NCBI RefSeq assembly: GCF_011762045.1
Contig: NZ_JAASQS010000006.1
Coordinates: 62,001-126,000 of the forward strand
Direction of reading: 5' to 3'
Length of the DNA: 64,000 bases
Origin: Rhizomicrobium electricum
GTDB lineage: Bacteria; Pseudomonadota; Alphaproteobacteria; Micropepsales; Micropepsaceae
In this document: positions 1 through 9,038 of the stretch, one piece after another
Layout: every line of letters begins with the position of its first letter
Numbering within the stretch: position 1 is the stretch's first letter
The notes under the pieces: model-generated
What the model saw: the letters and a program-made list of their open reading frames with translations, nothing else
Database searches by the model: none
What the model was told of the DNA's origin: nothing
Program-made: the position numbers and the translations under genes

Positions 1-138
1 GCCGGCGTCAGCGGCATTTTCCGCTTCAAAACCGACGGCAGCATCGATCGCGGCTTGGCGGTTCTGGGCGTCGAACCGGCCGGTTTCACGCTGGTCAATT
101 CGGCACCGGTGACGTTCCAGGCGGGTCCGCGGAGTTAG
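1..138 (+). CDS. C-terminal end of a periplasmic-binding-fold protein (LpoA-like, partial)
   Basis: Open from the left edge in frame 1 to a TAG stop at 136-138, so only the last 45 residues are visible. The tail pattern GxxGxFRF...DGxxxRGLAVLxV followed by a short proline-containing end resembles the C-terminus of alphaproteobacterial penicillin-binding-protein activators, which have a Leu/Ile/Val-binding protein fold. That family often lies next to hemW in this class, so the convergent hemW supports the guess. The stop overlaps the hemW stop by four bases. The fold assignment is inference from a short fragment; the start and most domains lie outside the window. Confidence 0.55.
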   Translation, partial: AGVSGIFRFKTDGSIDRGLAVLGVEPAGFTLVNSAPVTFQAGPRS

Positions 139-1277
139 TCGATAAGCGCAGCGATGACGGCGTTCAGAACCAGCATACCGGCCGGCGTGACGCGGAGGCG
201 CGTGCCATCAAACGCGACCAAGCCGGATGATGTGAGATCGGCGATGCGGGCCGGTGACGGTGCCGTGCCCCAGCGCTTTTCGTAATCGCCGAGATCGAGG
301 CCTTCGACCAGGCGCAAATTCATCAGCAGATGTTCGCGGGCCGCATCGGCGGGCGCGATTTCATTCCATTCGACAAAGCCATGGCCATCGCGCGCGACAC
401 GCTCGCGCCAGCGTTCCGGCACCCGCTCGCACGCCGAGGCAAAGCGTTTGCCGCCAAGCTCCAGCCGCCCATGCGCACCGGGACCGAAACCAGCATAAGC
501 GCCATAACGCCAGTAGAGCAGGTTGTGCCGCGCTTCCTCGCCGGGACGGGCATGATTGGAAACTTCGTAGGCGGGAAGCCCGGCGGCCGCAGTGATCTCC
601 TGGGTCGCTTCGTAAAGCGCGGCGGCGAGATCTTCGTCCGGTATCGCAAATTTGCCTTCGCGATAGAGCGTGGCGAAGCGGGTCTTCTCTTCTATGGTGA
701 GCTGGTACAGCGATAGATGCGATGTGTCGAACGCCAAAGCTTCGGCGAGTTCGTTTTTCCACGCCGCTACACTCTGATTGGGACGGGCATAAATCAGATC
801 GAGCGACACCCGGTCGAAGGTCTTTTGCGCCAGCGCCAGTGCCGCTTTGGCTTCGGCAAGATTGTGCAGACGGCCGAGGAATTTCAGGTCGGCATCGTTC
901 AAAGCCTGAATACCAAGCGAAATACGATTGATGCCGGCGGCACGGTAATCGGCAAAGCGCGAGGCGTCGGCGCTCGCCGGATTGGCTTCCAGCGTGATCT
1001 CGACATCGTTCGCCCACGGCCATAGCCGCCGGGCTTGTTCGAGAATTTTTGCGATACTCACGCCGTGCGTCAGGCTGGGGGTGCCGCCGCCGAAGAAAAT
1101 CGTCTCCACGACCGGCCGCGCGTCGCCCTGCAACGCGGCGACATGGGCCATTTCAGTCCGGATCGCGTCGCACCAGCCGGTTTCGTCGATCACCGGACGA
1201 ACGTGGGAATTGAAATCGCAATACGGGCACTTGGCCGCGCAGAACGGCCAATGGATATAAAGGCCGAAGCCCGTCAT
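135..1277 (-). CDS. hemW: HemW, radical SAM haem chaperone
   Basis: 380 residues beginning [12 protein letters not shown]. The radical SAM cluster motif is Cys13-x3-Cys17-x2-Cys20 followed by Asp-Phe-Asn. This lacks the extra Cys of true HemN, so the haem-carrier HemW is the better call than coproporphyrinogen dehydrogenase. A GGGTP motif follows about 65 residues later. HemW binds haem and S-adenosylmethionine and is thought to deliver haem to respiratory enzymes. The frame stays open upstream to 2003, but the ATG at 1277 matches the family N-terminus and makes an ATGA overlap with the rdgB stop, so translation is probably coupled in rph-rdgB-hemW. Confidence 0.93.
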   Translation of the reverse strand: MTGFGLYIHWPFCAAKCPYCDFNSHVRPVIDETGWCDAIRTEMAHVAALQGDARPVVETIFFGGGTPSLTHGVSIAKILEQARRLWPWANDVEITLEANPASADASRFADYRAAGINRISLGIQALNDADLKFLGRLHNLAEAKAALALAQKTFDRVSLDLIYARPNQSVAAWKNELAEALAFDTSHLSLYQLTIEEKTRFATLYREGKFAIPDEDLAAALYEATQEITAAAGLPAYEVSNHARPGEEARHNLLYWRYGAYAGFGPGAHGRLELGGKRFASACERVPERWRERVARDGHGFVEWNEIAPADAAREHLLMNLRLVEGLDLGDYEKRWGTAPSPARIADLTSSGLVAFDGTRLRVTPAGMLVLNAVIAALID

Positions 1278-1873
1278 GCCAGCACGGCCGCAGCGAATTT
1301 CTTGAACGCGTTGGCGCGGTGGCTGATGGAATGCTTCAGCGCGGGATCGATCTCGCCGAAGGTCTCGTGCATGCCGTTGGCAACGAAAATCGGGTCGTAG
1401 CCGAAACCGTTCGAACCACGCGGCGGAAATTCGAGATGGCCGTGCACTTCGCCTTCGAACACTTCCACCTTGCCGTCCGGATCGCTGAGCGCCAGCGAAC
1501 AGACGAACTTGGCGGAACGATCCGTTTTGTTCAGTTCCGTCAGCAGCCGCGCGACCTTGGCCATCGCGAGCGTGAAATCGCGCGTCTCGCCCGCCCAGCG
1601 CGCCGAATAAATGCCGGGCGAACCATCGAGCGCGGCCACCGCCAATCCGGAATCGTCGGCCAGCGCATAGGTCTTGGTCGCCAGCGCGGCAGCACGGGCT
1701 TTCAGGATCGCATTCTCGGCAAAGGTGGTTCCGGTTTCTTCCGGTTCCGGCAGCCCAAGTTCGCCGGCGCCCTTGACGGTGATCCCGTAGGGGGCGAGCA
1801 GATCGAAAATCTCGCGGACCTTGCCTTTGTTGTGGCTGGCGACGACGAGGGTGCAACCCTTCGGCAGTTTCAT
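1274..1873 (-). CDS. rdgB: RdgB/HAM1 non-canonical purine NTP pyrophosphatase
   Basis: 199 residues, the usual length. The SHNKGK signature lies near residues 14-19, with the ADDSGL metal-binding stretch and [14 protein letters not shown] following, and the late GYDPIF and SHRANAF motifs present. It hydrolyses ITP, dITP and XTP to monophosphates and so keeps deaminated purines out of DNA and RNA. The ATG overlaps the rph stop by four bases (1870-1873) and its own stop overlaps the hemW start. The three genes therefore form one tightly coupled minus-strand unit. Confidence 0.96.
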   Translation of the reverse strand: MKLPKGCTLVVASHNKGKVREIFDLLAPYGITVKGAGELGLPEPEETGTTFAENAILKARAAALATKTYALADDSGLAVAALDGSPGIYSARWAGETRDFTLAMAKVARLLTELNKTDRSAKFVCSLALSDPDGKVEVFEGEVHGHLEFPPRGSNGFGYDPIFVANGMHETFGEIDPALKHSISHRANAFKKFAAAVLA

Positions 1874-2580
1874 TCGCCCAAAGCCTCTTTCTGCTTGGCG
1901 ACCAATTCGCCGATGCCTTTGCGCGCCAGGCCGAGCAGCGTCGCGAACTCTTCGTCGGAGAACGGCGCGCCTTCGGCGGTGCCCTGAATCTCAACCAATC
2001 CACCGGCGCCGGTCATGACGAAATTGGCATCGGTCAACGCCGTCGAATCCTCGGAATAATCGAGGTCCAGAACCGGTTTACCGGCGACGATCCCGCAGGA
2101 AATCGCCGCGACATGATCCTTCAGCACCGGCTTGGTCACGGCGCCGGTCATTTTCATGAATTTGACCGCCTGGGCGAGGGCGACATAGCCGCCGGTGATC
2201 GAGGCGGTGCGGGTGCCGCCATCGGCCTGCAGCACGTCGCAATCGATGATGATCTGGCGTTCGCCCAAGGCGGCGAGATCGACCACCGCCCGTAAGGAAC
2301 GGCCGATCAGGCGCTGGATTTCCTGGGTGCGGCCCGACTGTTTGCCGGCGGCGGCCTCGCGGCGCATGCGGGTGTTGGTGGCGCGGGGCAGCATACCGTA
2401 TTCGGCCGTCACCCAGCCCTTGCCCGATCCGCGCAGGAAGGATGGCGTGGTTTCCTCAAGCGACGCGGTAACCAAGACATGGGTGTCACCGCATTTGACC
2501 AGACAGGAACCCTCGGCGTGCTTGGCAAAGCCCGGAACCAGAGTGATGTCACGGAGTTGGTCGGGAGCCCGTTCACGCAT
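1870..2580 (-). CDS. rph: Ribonuclease PH
   Basis: 236 residues from the chosen ATG at 2580. An in-frame GTG at 2586 would add two residues, but AAGG upstream is spaced seven bases from the ATG and only one from the GTG. The N-terminus [13 protein letters not shown] and the phosphate-binding [15 protein letters not shown] stretch are typical of RNase PH, the phosphorolytic 3'-5' exonuclease that trims tRNA precursors. It is the first gene of rph-rdgB-hemW and is divergent from hrcA, an arrangement common in alphaproteobacteria. Confidence 0.96.
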   Translation of the reverse strand: MRERAPDQLRDITLVPGFAKHAEGSCLVKCGDTHVLVTASLEETTPSFLRGSGKGWVTAEYGMLPRATNTRMRREAAAGKQSGRTQEIQRLIGRSLRAVVDLAALGERQIIIDCDVLQADGGTRTASITGGYVALAQAVKFMKMTGAVTKPVLKDHVAAISCGIVAGKPVLDLDYSEDSTALTDANFVMTGAGGLVEIQGTAEGAPFSDEEFATLLGLARKGIGELVAKQKEALGE

Positions 2581-2691
2581 ATGCACACCTTGAAAGTTCG
2601 ATTGCAGGCCGTTACCTAGCGACTTGCAGCGGTAAAGTGCAACCGCGCCCGGTCACTGCGGCAATTTGCAGTCGATTCAAGGACTTAAACC

Positions 2692-3750
2692 ATGAGTTCG
2701 CCGATGATGAGTGCCTCCCAACTGGCGGACCGCCAGCGCGAGGTCTTTCGCCATCTGGTGGAAGCCTTCCTGAACACCGGCGAACCGGTTGGATCGCGCA
2801 CCCTGTCGCAGATCCTGCCGATCGCCCTGTCGCCGGCCTCGATCCGCAATGTCATGGCCGATCTGGAGAGTTTGGGCCTGCTTTATGCCCCCCACACCTC
2901 GGCCGGACGGGTGCCGACCGAGCGCGGTTTGCGCCTGTTCGTCGACGGCCTGCTGCAGGTCGGCGACATGGGGACCACCGAGCGCGACGATATCGAAGCC
3001 AAGCTGGCCGGATCGGACCGCGGCGTCGAGGAGCTGCTGACCCAGGCGACCACGTTGTTGTCGGGCCTGTCGCGCTGCGCCGGCGTGGTAGTGGCAGCCA
3101 AGCAGGACGCCGCCCTCAAGCACATCGAATTCGTCGCCCTGGCGCCAGGCAAGGCCATGGTCATCATGGTCACCGAGGACGGCCAGGTCGAAAACCGGAT
3201 CATCAACACCCCGCCGGGTCTGCCGGTATCGGCGCTGGCGGAAGCGAGCAACTACCTGTCGGCGCGTCTGGCCGGACGCACCATCGACGATGCCCGCAGC
3301 GGCATCCTCACCGAACTCGAAACCGAACGGGCCGAGCTTGACGTCCTGACCGCCAAGATCGTGGCGGAGGGTCTTGCCACCCTGTCGGATCCGGCCGAAG
3401 GCGACGAGAAAGTTCTCATCGTCCGCGGCCAGTCGCATTTGCTGGAATCCCTAGAAGCGCAGAGCGATCTCGAACGCATCCGCACCCTGTTCGACGATAT
3501 CGAACGCAAGAACGAACTCATCCGGCTGCTGGAACTGGCGCGCGAAGGCGACGGCGTCAGGATCTTCATCGGCTCGGAAAACCGCTTGTTCAGCCTGTCG
3601 GGCTCGTCCATCGTGGCGGCGCCCTACGTGAACAGCAAAGGCAAAGTCGTCGGCGTGATCGGCGTACTCGGTCCGACGCGCCTCAATTACGCACGCATCA
3701 TCCCGATCGTGGACCATACGGCTCGCGTGATCGGGCGTTTGTTGGGATAG
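2692..3750 (+). CDS. hrcA: HrcA, heat-inducible transcription repressor
   Basis: 352 residues. An N-terminal winged helix-turn-helix (roughly residues 8-75) contains the family motif PHTSAGRVPTERG, followed by the GAF-like dimerisation region. HrcA represses groESL-type operons by binding CIRCE elements and is tuned by GroEL. The start follows AAGGA by about eight bases. It is the first gene of hrcA-grpE-dapB. I looked for the CIRCE inverted repeat in the 111-base gap to rph and did not find one, so this hrcA-grpE unit is probably not autorepressed through a classical CIRCE. Confidence 0.96.
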   Translation: MSSPMMSASQLADRQREVFRHLVEAFLNTGEPVGSRTLSQILPIALSPASIRNVMADLESLGLLYAPHTSAGRVPTERGLRLFVDGLLQVGDMGTTERDDIEAKLAGSDRGVEELLTQATTLLSGLSRCAGVVVAAKQDAALKHIEFVALAPGKAMVIMVTEDGQVENRIINTPPGLPVSALAEASNYLSARLAGRTIDDARSGILTELETERAELDVLTAKIVAEGLATLSDPAEGDEKVLIVRGQSHLLESLEAQSDLERIRTLFDDIERKNELIRLLELAREGDGVRIFIGSENRLFSLSGSSIVAAPYVNSKGKVVGVIGVLGPTRLNYARIIPIVDHTARVIGRLLG

Positions 3751-3759
3751 GATTGTCAC

Positions 3760-4329
3760 ATGGCAGAAGAAAACGAACCGCAAGAAGCCCCCGAGGCCCC
3801 GGCACCCGACGAACTGGAGCAGTTGCATGCGTTGGTGCAAGCGCTGAATGCCGAGAATAGCGAACTCAAGGATCAGCGCCTGCGCGCGCTCGCCGAACTC
3901 GAAAACACCCGCCGGCGTGCCGAGCGCGAAAAGCAGGATGCCAGCCAGTTCGCGGTGACGCGCTTTGCCCGCGATATGCTGACGGTCGCCGATAACTTTT
4001 CCCGCGCGCTCAAGGCCTGTCCGCCGGAATTGCGCGATGCAGCCGATCCGCAAGTGAAGGGCGTGATCGACGGCGTCGAAGTGACCGAACGCCAGCTCCT
4101 CACCACGCTGGAACAGCACGGCGTCAAGATCATCGACACCACCGATGCCAAGTTCGATCCCAATCTGCATCAGGCGGTCGCCGAAGTGCCGGGCGAAGGC
4201 AAACCCGCCGGATCGATCGTGCATGTGATCCAGACCGGCTACACCATCAACGGCCGTCTCTTGCGCCCTGCGATGGTCACCGTGGCGCGCAAGGAAGATA
4301 CGACCCCAACCGTCGATCAGCAGGCTTGA
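3760..4329 (+). CDS. grpE: GrpE, nucleotide exchange factor for DnaK
   Basis: 189 residues. An acidic, proline-rich N-terminus is followed by a long charged coiled coil (about residues 18-70, ending near [11 protein letters not shown]) and the C-terminal beta domain with the family signature FDPNLHQAV...[13 protein letters not shown]. GrpE dimers release ADP from DnaK and act as a thermosensor. It starts 9 bases after the hrcA stop and is followed one base later by dapB, so all three are likely co-transcribed. Confidence 0.97.
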   Translation: MAEENEPQEAPEAPAPDELEQLHALVQALNAENSELKDQRLRALAELENTRRRAEREKQDASQFAVTRFARDMLTVADNFSRALKACPPELRDAADPQVKGVIDGVEVTERQLLTTLEQHGVKIIDTTDAKFDPNLHQAVAEVPGEGKPAGSIVHVIQTGYTINGRLLRPAMVTVARKEDTTPTVDQQA

Positions 4330-4330
4330 T

Positions 4331-5152
4331 ATGAGCGATATCCGCATCGTGGTGGCAGGCGCCGCCGGACGCATGGGCCGCACGCTGGTGCGGATCATCA
4401 CCGAAACCAAAGGCTGCGTGGTCTCGGGCGCGTTCGAAATGAAGGGCCATCCTTTGCTCGGCCAGGATGCGGGGACGCTCGCGGGTGTCGGTGCGTTGGG
4501 TGTTGCGGTGACCGACGATCCGCTGGCGGTCATCGCCAAAGCCGACGCGCTGGTCGATTTCACCGGCGCCAAGTCGTCGGTGGAACTGGCTGGCCTCGCC
4601 GCGCAGGCGCGGATCGTCGACGTGATTGGCTCGACCGGATTTTCCGCCGAAGACGATGCCAAGATCGAGGCCGCTGCACGCCATGCGGTCATCATCAAAA
4701 GCGGCAATATGAGCCGGGGCGTGAATCTCTTGGCCGCGCTGGTGAAGCAGGCGGCGAAATCGCTGCCGGGATTCGATGTCGAAATCGTCGAGATGCATCA
4801 CAACAAGAAAGTCGATGCGCCATCGGGCACCGCGCTTCTGCTCGGCGAAGCGGCGGCGGCAGGCCGCGGGGTTTCGCTGGCCGATAACGCCGTGCGCGCA
4901 CGCGATGGCGTCACGGGTGCACGGAAGCCCGGAACCATCGGCTTTGCGGCGCTACGCGGCGGCACGGTGGTCGGCGAACACCAGGTCATCCTGGCGGGCG
5001 AACACGAACGGGTCGTGCTCGGCCATATCGCCGAAGACCGCTCCATCTTCGCCCAAGGCGCCGTGCAGGCGTGTCTGTGGGGTCAGGGCAAGAAGGAAGG
5101 CCTTTACAGCATGACCGAAGTCATGGCCGACGTGCTGGGCCTGTCTTCTTGA
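4331..5152 (+). CDS. dapB: 4-hydroxy-tetrahydrodipicolinate reductase
   Basis: 273 residues. The NAD(P)-binding GAAGRMG motif is near residues 9-15. The catalytic block [15 protein letters not shown] has His156-His157 and Lys159-Lys160, matching the His/Lys pair of E. coli DapB. It reduces the DapA product in the diaminopimelate/lysine pathway, feeding peptidoglycan and lysine synthesis. It starts one base after the grpE stop. Its last 49 bases overlap the 3' end of the convergent Ada-like gene. Confidence 0.97.
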   Translation: MSDIRIVVAGAAGRMGRTLVRIITETKGCVVSGAFEMKGHPLLGQDAGTLAGVGALGVAVTDDPLAVIAKADALVDFTGAKSSVELAGLAAQARIVDVIGSTGFSAEDDAKIEAAARHAVIIKSGNMSRGVNLLAALVKQAAKSLPGFDVEIVEMHHNKKVDAPSGTALLLGEAAAAGRGVSLADNAVRARDGVTGARKPGTIGFAALRGGTVVGEHQVILAGEHERVVLGHIAEDRSIFAQGAVQACLWGQGKKEGLYSMTEVMADVLGLSS

Positions 5153-5988
5153 TCTAGCTTGGCGGCCTCAACCGCCAGCATGGCGCGTTTGCGTTCCATG
5201 CCCCAGTGATAGCCGGTGAGCGCGCCGCTCGCTCCGAGCACGCGGTGACACGGGATCAGCCACGAAATCGGATTGCGTCCGACCGCAGCGCCGACCGCGC
5301 GACAGGCGGTGGGATTGTGCAAGTGTTCGGCGATGGCGCCGTAACTTGAAAACGTGCCGCTCGGGATGGCGAGCAAGGCTTCCCAGACTTTGATCTGAAA
5401 CGGCGTGCCCATCAGGTAGAGCGGCAGCACCTCACGGCTCTCGCCGAAAATCCGCGCCACCAGTTTTGCGGCGCGCGCATCGTTGCGGCGGTAGTCCGCT
5501 TTCGGCCAGCGGGCGCTGATATCGGCGAACATCGCCGCTTCGTCATCACCGAAGCCGAGCGCACAGACGCCCTTGTCGGTTGTCGCCACGATGGCGAGCC
5601 CGAACGGCGAAGAGGCAAAGCCGTAATCGATGGCGAGCCCGGCGCCGGCCTTGGCGTAGTCGCCCGGCGTCATTGCTTCGATCTTCAAACACAGATCATG
5701 CAGCCGCGACGGGCCTGACAGTCCCGCCTCCAGCGCCGCCGCCAAAACGCTCGCACCTTGCGCCAAGTCGCGCTTGGCGTGATCGAGGGTCAAGTGGCCG
5801 ACAAAGGCTTTGGGGCTGACGCCGACATGGCGGGTGAACAGCCGCTGGAAATGGAACGGCGACAGACCGACCGCCGCGGCCGCTGCGTCCAGGCTGGGCT
5901 GGTCCTGATAGCGGGCGGTGAGAAACGCGATGGCGTCGGCCATCCGCTTCATGTCGTCGGTGCGGGTCATCGGAACGATTGTGATCAT
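5104..5988 (-). CDS. AraC-type HTH fused to O6-alkylguanine-DNA methyltransferase (Ada-like)
   Basis: 294 residues. An AraC-family double helix-turn-helix occupies about residues 15-105 ([11 protein letters not shown] and the following SGPSRLH helix). The methyltransferase domain, roughly residues 120-280, carries the acceptor motif PCHRV with Cys247 and an upstream [10 protein letters not shown] helix. The N-terminal zinc-binding methylphosphotriester domain of E. coli Ada is missing. It therefore probably repairs O6-methylguanine and may act as a regulator without phosphotriester sensing. Met1, Met7 and Met13 are all possible starts. Confidence 0.9.
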   Translation of the reverse strand: MITIVPMTRTDDMKRMADAIAFLTARYQDQPSLDAAAAAVGLSPFHFQRLFTRHVGVSPKAFVGHLTLDHAKRDLAQGASVLAAALEAGLSGPSRLHDLCLKIEAMTPGDYAKAGAGLAIDYGFASSPFGLAIVATTDKGVCALGFGDDEAAMFADISARWPKADYRRNDARAAKLVARIFGESREVLPLYLMGTPFQIKVWEALLAIPSGTFSSYGAIAEHLHNPTACRAVGAAVGRNPISWLIPCHRVLGASGALTGYHWGMERKRAMLAVEAAKLDQEDRPSTSAMTSVML

Positions 5989-6101
5989 GGTCGCGAGCCT
6001 GACGCAATCGGGCCGGGCCGGCGACCCGTTTCTTGCTCGGCGGTTGCGGAACCGGCGGCGTTGGGCGTTAATCCCGGCCGCAAAATCACGTCCGGTCCGC
6101 C

Positions 6102-6806
6102 ATGCCGAAATCCGCCTTTACGAAAGCCGAAGTCGACGCCTTTTTCGCCGCTCTGAAGAAGACCAATCCCGATCCCAAGACCGAACTCAATCACATCAAC
6201 CCGTTCACACTGCTGGTGGCGGTGGTGTTGTCGGCGCAAGCGACCGACAAAGGGGTCAACAAGGCGACGGAAGCGCTGTTCAAGGTGGCCGACACGCCGA
6301 AGAAAATGGCGGCGCTCGGTGAAGAGGGCCTGATCCCGTATGTGAAGACGATCGGGCTCTACAAAGGCAAAGCCAAGAACGTCATCGCGCTGTCGAAGCT
6401 GCTGGTCGCAAACCACGGCGGCGAGGTGCCGCAAAACCGCGAAGCGCTGGAGGCGCTACCGGGCGTCGGACGCAAGAGCGCCAACGTCGTGCTCAATGTC
6501 GCGTTCGGCGAGAAGGTGATCGCCGTCGACACCCATATTTTCCGCGTCGCCAACCGCACCAAACTGGCGCCGGGCAAGGATGTGCGCGAGGTCGAAGACG
6601 GGCTGATGGCGGTGGTGCCCGACAAATATCTCTTGGGCGCCCATCACTGGTTGATCCTGCATGGGCGCTATACCTGCGTCGCCAAGAAGCCGCACTGCCC
6701 CACCTGCGTGGTGCGCACCCTCTGCCGCTTCGAAGACAAGACGGTCGAGCCGCCCCTCACGCCGGTCAAGAAACCGGGGAAGCTGGTTTCCCGCGCAAAA
6801 CGCTGA
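6102..6806 (+). CDS. nth: Endonuclease III
   Basis: 234 residues. A helix-hairpin-helix LPGVGRKSANVV has the catalytic Lys125, and the catalytic Asp143 lies in VDTHIFRVANR. The [4Fe-4S] ligands are Cys192-x6-Cys199-x2-Cys202-x5-Cys208, the exact spacing of E. coli Nth. It is a bifunctional glycosylase/AP lyase for oxidised pyrimidines. The C-terminal tail after the cluster (about 26 residues, lysine-rich) is longer than in E. coli. The last 41 bases overlap the convergent lipoprotein gene. Confidence 0.97.
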   Translation: MPKSAFTKAEVDAFFAALKKTNPDPKTELNHINPFTLLVAVVLSAQATDKGVNKATEALFKVADTPKKMAALGEEGLIPYVKTIGLYKGKAKNVIALSKLLVANHGGEVPQNREALEALPGVGRKSANVVLNVAFGEKVIAVDTHIFRVANRTKLAPGKDVREVEDGLMAVVPDKYLLGAHHWLILHGRYTCVAKKPHCPTCVVRTLCRFEDKTVEPPLTPVKKPGKLVSRAKR

Positions 6807-7122
6807 GGCAGCCCGGATCGGCGGCCATGGTGCGCCCGCGCGGCACCGTCTCGACATGGCGGACGCGGGTGGTGCCGCCTTCGGCATAGAGGAAGAAGAA
6901 GGCGCGGCACTGCGGGCTGTCATAACGCCACAGCTCGGAGCCGTTCTCCCGGCGCGAAAACGCGGCCCGGCCCAGCATGGCCTGAAGCTGCGGACCGGTG
7001 AGGCCGATCAGCTCGCGGGGCTCCCCGGCCGGCGGAGAAGCCGGCAGCGGCGTGCGCGCGGGCTGCGGCGTGGTGGTGCAGGCCCCGAGCAGCAAAACAA
7101 GGGCAATGGCCAGCCTTTTCAT
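6766..7122 (-). CDS. Small lipoprotein, SmpA/BamE-like
   Basis: 118 residues from an ATG at 7122 preceded by AAAGGAG at five bases. The frame is open further upstream but without a better start. The signal peptide MKRLAIALVLLLGAC ends in a lipobox with Cys15. A Pro/Thr-rich linker leads to a compact domain with LIGLTGPQLQAMLG and ELWRYDSPQCRAFFFLY, resembling the SmpA/OmlA fold of BamE-type outer-membrane lipoproteins. Two further Cys residues could form a disulfide. The function is inferred only from this pattern. The gene is convergent with and overlaps nth. Confidence 0.75.
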   Translation of the reverse strand: MKRLAIALVLLLGACTTTPQPARTPLPASPPAGEPRELIGLTGPQLQAMLGRAAFSRRENGSELWRYDSPQCRAFFFLYAEGGTTRVRHVETVPRGRTMAADPGCLSVLRGKPASPVS

Positions 7123-7253
7123 GGGAGCTCCTTTTCGGCCCCCCTCATACACCATCGCCCGCGGCTTTCGGAGGTGAACACGGCGCAATGTTTGGGCTTG
7201 CGTCACCCCCCCGACCTCTTTATGCGGGCGAGGTTTTGATCCGGGAGCGGGCT

Positions 7254-8243
7254 GTGACGAAAACCTATGACGTGCTGGGACTGGGCAATGCCATCGTCGA
7301 TGTGCTGGCCCCGGTCGACGACGCTTTCGTCCTGACCCATCAGGTGGTCAAGAACGCCATGATGCTGATCGACGAATTCCGCGCCGAGCAGCTCTACAAG
7401 GCGTTCGGCGAGAAGGTCGAAGCCGCCGGCGGTTCGGTCGCCAATTCGATGGCGGGCCTCGCCTCGTTCGGCGGCCGCGGCAAGTTCGTCGGCAAGGTCA
7501 AGGCCGACCGGCTCGGCGCCGCGTTCGCCGAAAGCCTGATCGCGGGCGGCACCGATTTCACCACCATGCCGGCGACCGAAGGCCCCTCCACCGCCTGCTG
7601 CCTGATCGCGGTGCCGCCGGATGCCCAGCGCGCCATGAACACCTTCCTCGGCGCCAGCCGCGGCCTCGGCCCCGACGACATCGCGGCCGACGACATCGCC
7701 GCCTCGAGCATCGTCTATATCGAAGGCTATCTGTGCGATTCCGAAGTGTCGCTCGAAGCCGCGCACAAGGCGGCGACCATCGCCAAGCGGACCGGCACCA
7801 AGATCGCGCTCACCTTGTCGGACTCGTTCTGCGTCGGACGCTACCGCCAGGAATTCCTGAATTTCCTTGGCGAAGTCGACATCCTGTTCGCCAACGAGGA
7901 AGAAGCCAAATCGCTGTTCGAAGTGGACTCGTTTGACGAAGCCTTGCAGCGCTTCCAGGCCTGGAACGGCATCACCGCGTTGACCCGCGGCGCCAAAGGC
8001 TGCGTCGTCACCGGCAACAATGCGGTGCATGTGGTCGACGCGTTCCCGCCGGCCCAGGTGCTCGATACCACCGGCGCCGGCGACCAGTTTGCGGCGGGCT
8101 TCCTTTATGGCTTGTCGACGGGCCGCAGCCTCGCCGATTGCGGCAAGCTCGGCGCGCTGGCGGCGGCGGAAGTGATCTCCCACTTCGGCGCCCGTCCCGA
8201 CGTGAAGCTGCAGACGCTGGCGCAAAAGCACGGACTGATCTAG
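7254..8243 (+). CDS. PfkB-family sugar/nucleoside kinase (adenosine kinase-like)
   Basis: 329 residues from a GTG at 7254 preceded by GGGAG. The N-terminus TKTYDVLGLGNAIVDVLA matches alphaproteobacterial adenosine-kinase annotations, so the longer upstream frame (ATG at 7188) is disfavoured. The second PfkB signature DTTGAGDQFAAG carries the catalytic Asp277 and the anion hole, and GGSVANSMAGLASFGG is the substrate-binding loop. It phosphorylates a sugar or nucleoside from ATP. The exact substrate is not decidable here, with adenosine the usual assignment. A strong hairpin follows the stop. Confidence 0.85.
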   Translation: MTKTYDVLGLGNAIVDVLAPVDDAFVLTHQVVKNAMMLIDEFRAEQLYKAFGEKVEAAGGSVANSMAGLASFGGRGKFVGKVKADRLGAAFAESLIAGGTDFTTMPATEGPSTACCLIAVPPDAQRAMNTFLGASRGLGPDDIAADDIAASSIVYIEGYLCDSEVSLEAAHKAATIAKRTGTKIALTLSDSFCVGRYRQEFLNFLGEVDILFANEEEAKSLFEVDSFDEALQRFQAWNGITALTRGAKGCVVTGNNAVHVVDAFPPAQVLDTTGAGDQFAAGFLYGLSTGRSLADCGKLGALAAAEVISHFGARPDVKLQTLAQKHGLI

Positions 8244-8263
8244 GCGAAGCGCTCCATATACCA

Positions 8264-8289
8264 AAGGCGGAATCGAGAAATTCCGCCTT
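8264..8289 (+). terminator. Hairpin downstream of the PfkB kinase
   Basis: A perfect 10-bp stem, AAGGCGGAAT pairing with ATTCCGCCTT around a 6-base loop, lies 20 bases after the kinase stop. No T-run follows, so it is either a weak or Rho-assisted terminator or an mRNA-stabilising hairpin. Confidence 0.55.
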
Positions 8290-8740
8290 CAGCCTCAAGC
8301 CCGCCGCCGCCTCCGGAGGCCGTTTTCAGGCGGCGATCGACAGGCGCATTGGTCTCTTTCTGCGGAGTGCGTGAGCAAACCGGCCGCCTTGTGATACGGC
8401 CGATGCCGCCTTGGCGGTCTTGCACGGACTTACGTATCCTCGCGGGGGTCATGCCTTTGCAGCGCGTGCGGGCGCGATACTCCTGTATTTGCGCAGATCG
8501 TTTAGGCCACGCGACGGATCGGAAAAGTGTCTCCCATTTTTCCGGTCGCGCTTATCGGCCGAAGATCGTCCTCCATTGTCAAACACCGCATTTCGATGTG
8601 GGTATGCGGTGCCAACAGTTCAAGACGTGAGGAAAACTATTTTTCTGCACCTAGTTGCGCGACGCAGCCGCAATAATTTCCGGAAGATGGACGAATGAAA
8701 CGCGTCACAATGATGAATTGGTGAATGCGGCGCGCGCTCT
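8290..8740. other. Intergenic stretch without a supported gene
   Basis: No frame here shows a recognisable protein or a start with a convincing ribosome site. The short frames present on both strands do not resemble families I know. A GCCTCCGGAGGC palindrome lies at about 8310-8321. A sequence CGGAAAAGTGT followed closely by TTTTTCCGG (about 8520-8545) resembles the hairpin upstream of pheS at 43972-43996, suggesting an interspersed repeat. The right end leads into the palindromic element that starts at 8741. Confidence 0.6.
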
Positions 8741-8948
8741 CTTTTCTGCCCCACGCGGGCGCACGAGTTTTCTGCGTTGGCACTCAGAACGCGGGGGGAA
8801 GTGCTGAGCGTAGCGAGGCAAAGGGGGGATCGTCCGTGCGCTGAATAAGCCCCCCTTTGCCCTTTTGCGCTCCGCGCCTTAACGGGCACTTCCCCCCGCG
8901 GTCCTAGTGCGAGTTGAGAGAACGTCGCGCCCGCGTGGGGCAGAAAAG
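8741..8948. repeat. MITE-like nested palindromic element, copy 1
   Basis: About 208 bases bounded by a perfect 22-base inverted repeat (8741-8762 and 8927-8948). Inside is a second inverted repeat of 25 bases with about three mismatches (8780-8804 and 8886-8910), continued inward by runs of six G and six C. Read as one strand this is a long, nearly continuous hairpin. The inner right arm ends CGGTCCTAGTGC, which recurs at 10184-10195. No transposase is present, so any mobility would need one supplied in trans. A further partial right end (GTGGAGGGCAGAAAAGAGG) follows at about 8960-8979. Confidence 0.75.
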
Positions 8949-9038
8949 ATGAGTGCGCCCGTGGAGGGCAGAAAAGAGGCGTCGGCCGTCCGGCAGAGGA
9001 CGGCCGTTCGCTGGCCTGTTCTTGAATTCTCTCCGACT

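Noticed and set aside
1278-2003. Upstream extension of the hemW frame
   Set aside because: It overlaps rdgB and rph in another frame and is rich in Arg without family similarity; the ATG at 1277 fits HemW and the ATGA overlap.
2581-2691. CIRCE element before hrcA
   Set aside because: The expected nine-base inverted repeat with a nine-base spacer was not found in the gap.
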